NCBI RefSeq assembly: GCF_900111745.1
Contig: NZ_FOIJ01000010.1
Coordinates: 248,001-312,000, forward strand
Length of the DNA stretch: 64,000 nt
Reading direction: 5' to 3'
Source of the DNA: Stigmatella erecta
GTDB taxonomy: Bacteria > Myxococcota > Myxococcia > Myxococcales > Myxococcaceae
The notes under the pieces are model-generated. The model was not told the DNA's origin and searched no databases. It was given only the letters and a program-made list of their open reading frames with translations. Shown here piece after piece: positions 8,447 through 15,244 of the stretch. The translations under genes and the position numbers were made by a program. Each line of letters begins with the position of its first letter. Position 1 is the first letter of the stretch.

Positions 8447-9387
8447 GGCGCCTCTTTCCGGCTCAGCCGTGCATTCAAAGGGATGAGGGCCGCGGCGAGC
8501 TGCTCCACCAGCGCGGGCCCCGAGGCGAGCAGGTCCGGCAGGCACAGCAGCGGCGCGGCGATGCCCTGCTCCAGCCGGGCCCGCGAGGCCTCCGCCACCT
8601 CCAGCCGAGACAGGGCCCGCGAGCCCTCGTGCGGCCCGCCCGCCGCGAGCAGCTTGCCCAGGGCGGCCCGGGACTCCGGGGTGGGAAAGGGGTTCTCGGG
8701 CATGCGGTTGAGCAGCGCGGCGGCCAGGGGCATCCCCAGGCGGCGCACCTCGCCTGCCAGCTGGAGCGCCTCGCTCACCGGCAGGGGCTCCGGCAGCGTG
8801 GCCAGCAGCACCGCGGTGCGCACCGGATCCTGCAGGAACTCGAGCCCCTCGCGCACCGCGCGGCCAATGGGCCCGCCGGGCAAGAGCGACAGGATGGCGC
8901 GCGGCAGCGAGGCCATGGCCAGCGCGTGCCCGGTGGCCGGCAAGTCCATCACGCACAGCGGGTAGCGGGCGCGGCCCTCCGGCCCCGTCTGCCGCACCAG
9001 ATCCAGCATCTGGTACATGAGCCCCAGCTCCCGGAGCGAGGGGCCCGCCTCCAGGAAGCGCCGCAGGGCGCGCGAGCGCAGGGCCGCGTCCGCCATGAGG
9101 CGCATGGGCAGCACGTCCTCCAGGAAGCGCCGGTGGCCCGTGGCCGCGGAGATGCGCAGGAAGGACAGGCCGGGCTCCACCGGCGTCACCTCCGTGCCCG
9201 GCCCCTTCGCGCCCACCAGCGGGCCCAGCACCGAGGGGCCCTCCGTGGACGGGGTGACTTCCGCCAGGAGCACCGTATGGCCCGCGCGTACCGCCGCCCG
9301 GGCCAGGGTGGCCGCGAGGGTGCTCTTGCCCACGCCTCCCTTCCCGGAGACCAGCAAGGCCCTTTTGGTCCACAACGCTTCCAGCAC
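8443..9387 (-). CDS. ArsA/Get3-family ATPase, first subunit
   Basis: A 314-aa ATPase with an intact deviant Walker A (SGKGGVGKST), switch I VTPSTEGPS and switch II VMDLPATGHALAMASLP. It is single-domain, half the size of E. coli ArsA, like Get3 and most bacterial ArsA-like proteins. The start is a GTG at 9387; GGATGGGG lies just upstream. It is coupled to the downstream paralogue by an ATGA overlap. The pair is expected to form a nucleotide-driven dimer; the cargo is unknown. Confidence 0.88.
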   Translation of the reverse strand: MLEALWTKRALLVSGKGGVGKSTLAATLARAAVRAGHTVLLAEVTPSTEGPSVLGPLVGAKGPGTEVTPVEPGLSFLRISAATGHRRFLEDVLPMRLMADAALRSRALRRFLEAGPSLRELGLMYQMLDLVRQTGPEGRARYPLCVMDLPATGHALAMASLPRAILSLLPGGPIGRAVREGLEFLQDPVRTAVLLATLPEPLPVSEALQLAGEVRRLGMPLAAALLNRMPENPFPTPESRAALGKLLAAGGPHEGSRALSRLEVAEASRARLEQGIAAPLLCLPDLLASGPALVEQLAAALIPLNARLSRKEAP

Positions 9388-9505
9388 CCGACCCCATCCT
9401 CTCCGCAGGAGTGCGGCCCCTCAGACTAGGACGGGGCGTGGCCTCACGCACCCTCAAAATCTTGTCACGGGGAGGCACGGATGCCTGTCCCCCCCCCGCG
9501 CACGG

Positions 9506-9543
9506 CCGGCTCCTGGTGCGGGGGATTGTTCACCAGGAACCGG
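9506..9543. repeat. Inverted repeat, 13-bp arms, between unknown gene and ArsA pair
   Basis: CCGGCTCCTGGTG (9506-9518) pairs with CACCAGGAACCGG (9531-9543) with one mismatch and a 12-base loop. It lies 26 bases beyond the stop of the minus-strand gene at 9570-10253 and 119 bases before the ArsA-like start. There is no T-tract on the minus strand, so it is either an RNA 3' hairpin or a protein-binding palindrome. Confidence 0.55.
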
Positions 9544-9569
9544 AGTGTGCGCGGGGAGGGGACGTCCGC

Positions 9570-10253
9570 CTAGTTCACCGCCCAGAGCGCGCCGATCTCC
9601 TCACATGCGCGCTCCACGTCCTGGAGCCGCCGCAGCGTGGCCCGCGGGGCGCTGAAGAGGCTGCCCGCGAAGACGTCCACCACCTGGATGCGCCGCGGGT
9701 CCACCGGCCCCAGCCCCCGCAGGTGCTGCTCGGCGAAGCTCTGCAACAGGGTGGCGATGTACTGCCCGGAGCGCTCGTCCAGCGGGTGCCACTTGGAGAA
9801 GTAGAGCTTGAGCAGCCCCACGGTGGGCTGGCCATGCCGGTCCAGGCACTGGAGCACCACCTCGGGCCGGACATTGATGGTGACGCCGGCCACCTCCAGC
9901 ACGGGCGGCTCGGTGCCCACGGCGCTCAGCACCATGCCGTCCAGCTCCAGCTGGGGCACCAGCGCCGCGAACCGGTCCAGCGCCTCGCTGCACAGCTGCA
10001 GCCGCTGGGCCTCGAAGTCCGTGGCGGGCACGGTGGTGAAGAAGCGCTCCTGGTGGGCGCGCAGCACCCCGCCGTTGAGCCCCTCGCACAGAAAATCGGT
10101 GATGGCCTGCGCTGCCTCCGGGTAGCGCAGGTACTGCGGGTCACACGGGTGCTTCTGGTCGTGGATGATGCGCTTGCGCCTCGAGGGCGTGGCGGTGAGG
10201 TACTCGCCCAGCTTGTTCACCGAAACGCGCGGCGACTCACGGAACTCAGCCAT
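9570..10253 (-). CDS. Conserved-looking hypothetical protein, possible nuclease fold
   Basis: A 227-aa protein I do not recognise with certainty. The N-terminus is basic (VSVNKLGEYLTATPSRRKRIIHDQK), followed by a helical part. The centre alternates strands and charged residues: LDGMVLSAV, LEVAGVTINVRPEVVLQC, then GQPTVGLLKLYFSKWHPL. The last segment has the G-x-L-K-x-x-F-x-K look of a PD-(D/E)XK-type core strand, so a nuclease-like fold is possible, but this is inference. It is a single gene between the GNAT gene and the ArsA pair. Confidence 0.65.
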   Translation of the reverse strand: MAEFRESPRVSVNKLGEYLTATPSRRKRIIHDQKHPCDPQYLRYPEAAQAITDFLCEGLNGGVLRAHQERFFTTVPATDFEAQRLQLCSEALDRFAALVPQLELDGMVLSAVGTEPPVLEVAGVTINVRPEVVLQCLDRHGQPTVGLLKLYFSKWHPLDERSGQYIATLLQSFAEQHLRGLGPVDPRRIQVVDVFAGSLFSAPRATLRRLQDVERACEEIGALWAVN

Positions 10254-10323
10254 GAAAATTGCCCCTTCGTGTGTCGTTGAGAAGCCACACAGTACAGGGG
10301 CGGTCTGACATTCCCGGGGGGGC

Positions 10324-11148
10324 TCAGGGGGAGGGCACGAGCCCCTTTCCGGGCTTCACCAGCGCCACGCGCGAGTAGGCCATGGCGAAGCCCAGCCGCG
10401 TCGCGTTCCGCTCGGTGGGAATGCCCGGCCCCGAGGCGATGATGGCCAGGGTGCTGCCCTGCTCCTGGCCCCGCGCCAGCCGCGCGGCGATCAGCGCCTG
10501 CTGGATGCCCCGGCGGCGGAACGCGGGCTTCACCGAGGTGCCGAACAGGCACGTGAGCCCGCCGCTCGACTCGCAGCTGCCGGCCCCCGCGGCCTCCTTG
10601 CCGATGCGGGCCACGTACGCGGTGGTGCCCGGGTAGCGCACGCTCTTGATTCCCAGCTCCAGGAACACCGGCGACAGGGGCTCGCCCTCGGGCATGAAGC
10701 CGCTGCTGGACACCTCCACGAACTCGCGCACCGCCGCCTCGTCCGTGGGGTCCACCCGCTCGATGCGGACGCCCTCCGGCCACCCGTGGGGGAGCGTGCG
10801 CAAGTCCTCCCCGGCGCGCAGGGGCCGGTAGAGCACGTTGACGAACTCCCGGAGGACGAAGCCGCGCCGGCCCAGGCTCTCCAGCAGGGCCGGGGGGGCA
10901 AAGGGGCTCAGCTCGACCTTGGGCTCCACCCCGCGCGAGGCGAAGAACGCCTCGAGCGCATCGAGCTGGGCCTCGGTGACGGGCTGGTCGAAGCCGAAGC
11001 CACAGGACTTGTTCACATAGGAACCCTGGCCGCCGTAGGCCATCCACCCGTCGGCGAGCTCCTGGGACTCCAGGGCCAGCTCCACCGCGGCGGTGCCCTG
11101 CTTGCGCTCGAACAGTCGAGCGATCTCGACGAAGTTCCATTCGCTCAT
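10324..11148 (-). CDS. GNAT-family N-acetyltransferase
   Basis: A 274-aa protein. The C-terminal half carries GNAT motif A: LFGTSVKPAFRRRGIQQALIAARL, with RRRGIQ as the acetyl-CoA pyrophosphate-binding loop, and a later strand TRLGFAMAYSRVAL (motif B). The N-terminal half (residues 1 to about 120) has the alpha/beta pattern of a second degenerate GNAT repeat (QGSYVNKSCGFGF, LLESLGRRGF), so it may be a tandem GNAT. The acyl acceptor is unknown. The start ATG at 11148 overlaps the upstream end of nothing else and is divergent from the ROK kinase gene 58 bases away. Confidence 0.82.
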   Translation of the reverse strand: MSEWNFVEIARLFERKQGTAAVELALESQELADGWMAYGGQGSYVNKSCGFGFDQPVTEAQLDALEAFFASRGVEPKVELSPFAPPALLESLGRRGFVLREFVNVLYRPLRAGEDLRTLPHGWPEGVRIERVDPTDEAAVREFVEVSSSGFMPEGEPLSPVFLELGIKSVRYPGTTAYVARIGKEAAGAGSCESSGGLTCLFGTSVKPAFRRRGIQQALIAARLARGQEQGSTLAIIASGPGIPTERNATRLGFAMAYSRVALVKPGKGLVPSP

Positions 11149-11206
11149 GCGGCCATACTCCCCGCAGTCGCGGCAGGAACGCGAGGGAAAGCGCAGGGAG
11201 GCACGG

Positions 11207-12229
11207 ATGACACGCAGGCCCAAGGAAGACCGGAAGCGGCTGCTCGGGGGGCTGGACCTGGGGGGAACGAAGATCCAGGCCGTGGTGCTGGATGAGCACG
11301 GCACCGTCCTGAGCCAGGCCCGCCGCGCCACGCCGCAGGAAGGCGGGCCGCCCGCCATCGTCGAGGCGCTGGCCGCCGCGCTCCAGGACGTGACGCAGCC
11401 CCTGGCGCTGGAGCCCTCGGCGCTCACGGGGGTGGGCGTGGGGGCGCCGGGCGCGGTGAACGCCGCCACCGGCACGCTGCTCCAGGCGGGAAACCTGCCG
11501 GGCTGGAGCGGGCCCTACGCGCTCGCCGAGGCGCTCACGGGGCGGGTCCAGGTGCCCGTGTACCTGGGCAATGACGTGCAGGTGGCGGTGGCGGCCGAGG
11601 CCCGGCTGGGCGCGGGGCGCGCCTACCGCTCGCTGCTCGGGGTGTGGTGGGGCACGGGCGTGGGCGGCGGCATCATCCTGGATGGCCAGCGGTGGCTCGG
11701 CCGGGGGGCGGCGGGGGAAATTGGCCACACGGTGGTCCGGCGCGGCGGGGCGCGGTGCTCGTGCGGCCGGCGCGGCTGTCTGGAGGCCTATGCCGGGCGC
11801 GGCGCGATGGAGCGCAAGGCGCGCAAGGCCCTGGAGCGCGGGGAGAAGACGCGCCTGTTCGACACGATGGCGCAGGAGGGCAAGGACCGGCTGACCAGCG
11901 GGGTGTGGCTCAAGGCGCTGAAGAAGGGGGACCCCGTGGCGGTGAAGCTCATCGACCGGGCCCTGCGGATGCTGGGCGCGGGCATCGCCTCGGCGGTGAA
12001 CCTGCTGGACGTGGAGGCGGTCATCATGGGCGGCGGGCTGGGGACGCGGCTGGGGCAGCCCTACGTGGACCGGCTGCGCGTCCTGATGAAGCCGCACCTG
12101 TTCGTCCCGCAGCGGCCGCCGGACGTGCACCTCGCGGGGCTGGGGGAGCTGTCGGGGGCCATCGGCGCGGCGCTGCTGGCCGAGCCCGCGGCGGAGGTCC
12201 TCGCCCCCCGCGGGGGCCCCCCCGCCTGA
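11207..12229 (+). CDS. ROK-family sugar kinase
   Basis: A 340-aa cytoplasmic kinase of the ROK family, probably a glucokinase-type hexose or N-acetylhexosamine kinase. The ATP phosphate-binding motif GGLDLGGTKIQAVVLDEHG is at the N-terminus. GAPGAVNAATG and NLPGW form the sugar site, YLGNDVQVA holds the catalytic Asp, and GEIGHTVV with CSCGRRGCLE forms the ROK zinc site (His plus three Cys). No N-terminal helix-turn-helix is present, so it is a kinase and not a NagC/XylR-type repressor. The ATG at 11207 has AGGGAGG 5 bases upstream. Sugar specificity cannot be read from sequence. Confidence 0.92.
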   Translation: MTRRPKEDRKRLLGGLDLGGTKIQAVVLDEHGTVLSQARRATPQEGGPPAIVEALAAALQDVTQPLALEPSALTGVGVGAPGAVNAATGTLLQAGNLPGWSGPYALAEALTGRVQVPVYLGNDVQVAVAAEARLGAGRAYRSLLGVWWGTGVGGGIILDGQRWLGRGAAGEIGHTVVRRGGARCSCGRRGCLEAYAGRGAMERKARKALERGEKTRLFDTMAQEGKDRLTSGVWLKALKKGDPVAVKLIDRALRMLGAGIASAVNLLDVEAVIMGGGLGTRLGQPYVDRLRVLMKPHLFVPQRPPDVHLAGLGELSGAIGAALLAEPAAEVLAPRGGPPA

Positions 12230-12251
12230 CAGGGGCCCCGCGCGGGGCGGC

Positions 12252-12899
12252 TCACTCCGCCTTGGCGGTCTCGTCCTGCCGGCGCTGGGACTTCGGCTTG
12301 CGCACCTCCTCGGGCGGCGGCGGCGCGGCGTGCGCGCACGCCAGGAGCGAGGGCGGCTCGAAGCAGCCCAGCTGGAAGTTGTCCTGCACGCACTTGCCGC
12401 GCGGCGTCTGGGCGCACACCACCTCCGTGCGGCTCGTCTTGCAGTCATACCCGCAGGCGATGCCCGTGCCCGCCGTGGTGCAGGTGGGCCGGGCCAGCGC
12501 CGCGCCGTACTCGTGGATGGTGGCCTCGGACGGGTCCCAGCACCTTACCTCGCCGAAGTGCTCCCGGCACACGCCATAGGGCGTCCGCGCGCAGGCCACC
12601 TGGCCCTTGGTGACGACGCAGCCGAAGCCGCAGGCCACCGTGCCCCGCACCTCCTTGCACTCCGGCCGCAGCCCCTCATCCGGCGGGTGGTGAATGCTGG
12701 CGGGCAGCGGATCGACGCAATGCACCTCGTCATTCAGGACCGTGCAAGTCCCATACGGTGTGCTCGCGCAGCGCACCTGCCGGGAGCTTGTCTTGCAGGC
12801 GTAACCACACACCGTCTCTCCGTTGGCGGACAGACACGTGGGCGGAGGAATCGCGGGCGTGGCCGCGAGGAGAACGGCTCCTAGAAGGATGAAGGACAT
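12252..12899 (-). CDS. Secreted Cys-rich protein with three internal repeats
   Basis: A 215-aa protein with a signal peptide (MSFILLGAVLLAATPAIP) followed by three repeats of about 45-50 residues. Each has the spacing C-x(8)-CG-x(2)-C, then a C-A-x-TPxGxC segment and a final C-x-DP or C-x-EP. The units begin at CLSANGETVCGYACK, CKEVRGTVACGFGCV and CTTAGTGIACGYDCK. Six conserved Cys per repeat suggest three disulfides each in the envelope or outside the cell. The C-terminus is Pro/Arg/Lys-rich. No named domain is recognised. It is convergent with the ROK kinase. Confidence 0.8.
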   Translation of the reverse strand: MSFILLGAVLLAATPAIPPPTCLSANGETVCGYACKTSSRQVRCASTPYGTCTVLNDEVHCVDPLPASIHHPPDEGLRPECKEVRGTVACGFGCVVTKGQVACARTPYGVCREHFGEVRCWDPSEATIHEYGAALARPTCTTAGTGIACGYDCKTSRTEVVCAQTPRGKCVQDNFQLGCFEPPSLLACAHAAPPPPEEVRKPKSQRRQDETAKAE

Positions 12900-13049
12900 G
12901 GGCACCTCTGGACGAATGCGCAAGGGTTCGAGCGCGACGAGCGAGAGGCGCTGTTCATTCAATTCGGCGTGAGGGGTGACGCCGTGGGCGGATGTGTTGG
13001 GCAGCCGCCGCTATTTCAGGACAGACCTGGAAGACCTTATCATCTGGAC

Positions 13050-14387
13050 ATGCCTAAAACCGAGCGACCCGCGCGCGCTACTTCGGCCCCGCCCACCCCC
13101 GTGCCCGCCTCACGGTGCCCTCACCTGGGCGATGAGTACAACCCGTTCAAAGGTCCGCACCTCCAGACGCCCTATCCGTTCTTCGCGCGGCTCCGGAAGG
13201 AGGCGCCCGTCAGCTTCAACTCCATGCTGGGCATGTGGCTCGTCAGCCGCCAGGAGGACATCAACGAGGTGCTCAACAACGCCCCGAGCTACTCCTCGGC
13301 CAGCATGCTCACCTCCGCCTCCCAGCTGACGGACGAGGCGCTCGAGATCCTGGGGCCGGGGCCCATCCTCCACGACAGCCCGCTCAACACGGATCCGCCG
13401 GCCCACACCCGGCTGCGCCGGCTGCTGCAGCGCGGCTTTCTGCCCTCGCGCATCGCCCGCCAGGAGGCCAGCACCCGGCAGCTCGCCAACGCCCTCATCG
13501 AGAAGTTCATCCACAAGGGCCGGGCGGACCTCGTCAGCGAGTTCACCTATCCGTTCCCCATGCACGTCATCCTCAGCATGGTGGGCGTGCCCCACGAGGA
13601 CATGGACCGCGTGAAGCGCTGGTGCGATGACCTGTTCGGGCTCATCTTCTCGCAGGTGGCCCCGGAGGCGCAGCCCGCCATGGCGCGCGGCATCGTCGAG
13701 TACCGGGCCTACTGCGCGGACCTCATCGAGCAGCGGCGGCGCGAGCCCCGGGAGGATTTGACCAGCTACCTGGTGCACACCGAGCCGGGCGCGGACAGCC
13801 TGAACACCCCGGAGCTCATCTCGCTCCTGGGCGGCTCGCTGATTGGCGCCGGGCACGAGGCCACCACGGCCCAGCTCGGGCTCATCCTGCTCAACCTGCT
13901 GGAGCAGCCCGAGCGCTGGCAGGCGCTGTGCGAGAACCCGTCGCTCATTCCGCGCGCCGTGGAGGAGTGCATCCGCCTGGAGTCCGCCTCCCACGGCATG
14001 GTGCGCACCGCGGTCGAGGACGTGCGCATCGGCGGGGTGCACCTGCCCCAGGGCTCCCGGCTGCTGCTGCTCTACAGCTCCGCGAACCACGACGAGTCCG
14101 GGCACGCGAACCCGGAGCGGTACGACGTGCACCGGCAGAGCCTCCACCACCTGGGCTTCGGCCACGGCGTCCACTACTGCCTGGGCTCGCACCTGGCCCG
14201 GCTCGAGATGTGCGTCGCCATCGAGCTGTTCGTCCAGCGCATGCCGGGGCTCCGGCTGGTGCCCCATCAGGACGTGGGCTACCACCAGGAGCTGCTCATC
14301 CTGCGCAACATCACCCAGCTCCAGGTGGAGTGGCCCGTGGAGGCCCCTCCGCCCGGACCGGACGGCGCCGCTCAGTCCCCGGGGTAG
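13050..14387 (+). CDS. Cytochrome P450
   Basis: Soluble bacterial-type P450 monooxygenase of 445 aa. The I-helix oxygen motif reads GAGHEATTA (acid-alcohol pair replaced by E-A-T-T). The ExxR motif is ECIR, and the haem loop is FGHGVHYCLGSHLAR with the Cys thiolate ligand. An N-terminal Pro-rich extension precedes PYPFFARLRKEAPV. The substrate is unknown; myxobacterial P450s act in secondary metabolism and on sterols or fatty acids, but no biosynthetic cluster or ferredoxin is adjacent. ATG 13050 was chosen; its ribosome site is weak and a GTG at 12969 is possible. The gene overlaps the convergent small gene by 16 bases. Confidence 0.93.
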   Translation: MPKTERPARATSAPPTPVPASRCPHLGDEYNPFKGPHLQTPYPFFARLRKEAPVSFNSMLGMWLVSRQEDINEVLNNAPSYSSASMLTSASQLTDEALEILGPGPILHDSPLNTDPPAHTRLRRLLQRGFLPSRIARQEASTRQLANALIEKFIHKGRADLVSEFTYPFPMHVILSMVGVPHEDMDRVKRWCDDLFGLIFSQVAPEAQPAMARGIVEYRAYCADLIEQRRREPREDLTSYLVHTEPGADSLNTPELISLLGGSLIGAGHEATTAQLGLILLNLLEQPERWQALCENPSLIPRAVEECIRLESASHGMVRTAVEDVRIGGVHLPQGSRLLLLYSSANHDESGHANPERYDVHRQSLHHLGFGHGVHYCLGSHLARLEMCVAIELFVQRMPGLRLVPHQDVGYHQELLILRNITQLQVEWPVEAPPPGPDGAAQSPG

Positions 14388-14656
14388 CTGGTCCAGTAGA
14401 CGTCGGGCAGCGGGTTGGTGCCCCGGTCACTGCGCGGCCCATCCCCATCGGGGATGTCGTCGATGCCGCCGTGGCTGGGGTCCTCCTCCCCGTCCTCGTT
14501 CTCGTCCGCGGCCTTGCGCGGCGTGCGCTCGCCGCCCTCGCCGGGGGCGGCCTCGCGGGGCCGGGCCTCGGGCTCCGGGTGACGGGGGCTGGTGGGACGT
14601 CCGAACATGTCCTCGGCTGGCTGGGTCCCGGGCTGCGGCTTCTCTTGAGTTGCCAT
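14372..14656 (-). CDS. Small acidic, disordered hypothetical protein
   Basis: A 94-aa protein, strongly Pro/Glu/Asp/Gly/Arg-rich (EPEARPREAAPGEGGERTP and a later ENEDGEEDPS acidic stretch), with no hydrophobic core and so probably disordered. GGAGG sits 9 bases before the ATG, which supports a real gene. The 3' end overlaps the stop of the P450 gene by 16 bases in convergent orientation. No function can be assigned. The 257 bases between its start and the next gene on the plus strand hold no other convincing gene. Confidence 0.65.
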   Translation of the reverse strand: MATQEKPQPGTQPAEDMFGRPTSPRHPEPEARPREAAPGEGGERTPRKAADENEDGEEDPSHGGIDDIPDGDGPRSDRGTNPLPDVYWTSYPGD

Positions 14657-14913
14657 GTGGAAATCCTCCGCACCCTCAAGGTCGGGGTGGCCTGGGCGCC
14701 TGGCAACGGGGCGGCGATGGCGGACTGCTGAGCAAGCAGTCAGGAGCAGGCGAGGGAGCCGTCGTCGAAATCTGAGAGCAAGCGACAACCTTTACAGGCG
14801 CGGACCTGAAAATTCTTCTCGCCGTGGCCCGAAAACCGCCAGAACTCCCAGATTTCCCGGGAATCGCGCCGGGCGCGTGGCTTGCAAACACGCAGGTGTC
14901 CTCGGAGCCGACC

Positions 14914-15192
14914 ATGACCCGCGCACGACCCACCCTCACGCGGTACTACGACGTTGCCCTCGCGCCAGAGGCCTGGCGGGATGCGGGGTGCGTCACCGCG
15001 GATGACTTCCTCGTTTTACAGGATGTGATGAACCTGCTGGCCGCCGAAGGCACTCCGTATGAGCGCGGCATGGGGCCTCACTCGGTGACGGTGGCCGGGC
15101 TGGAGGTCCACTACACGCGCGATGACGTGGCCCGGACGCTCACGCTGCACCGCGTGGTGCGGGCCCTCGAGCAGCCCGGCTCGGCGTACTGA
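14914..15192 (+). CDS. Small hypothetical protein
   Basis: A 92-aa cytoplasmic protein without a recognised domain. It begins MTRARPTLTRYYDVALAPEAW and has an amphipathic centre (ADDFLVLQDVMNLLAAEG) and a beta-strand end (HSVTVAGLEVHYTRDDVARTL). The ATG at 14914 with GGAG 7 bases upstream was preferred over an in-frame GTG at 14824, whose extra residues look unstructured. It is convergent with the receiver-domain protein downstream. Confidence 0.6.
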   Translation: MTRARPTLTRYYDVALAPEAWRDAGCVTADDFLVLQDVMNLLAAEGTPYERGMGPHSVTVAGLEVHYTRDDVARTLTLHRVVRALEQPGSAY

Positions 15193-15244
15193 GTCAGTCC
15201 GGAGTTCTGGGGCGCCGCGGACCCGGGGCGGGCCGCCGCGCCGC

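Noticed and set aside
7331-9387. Arsenite efflux operon
   Set aside because: The ATPases are ArsA-like, but no arsB, arsC, arsR or arsD is nearby and one subunit lacks the signature lysine. Arsenic function cannot be inferred.
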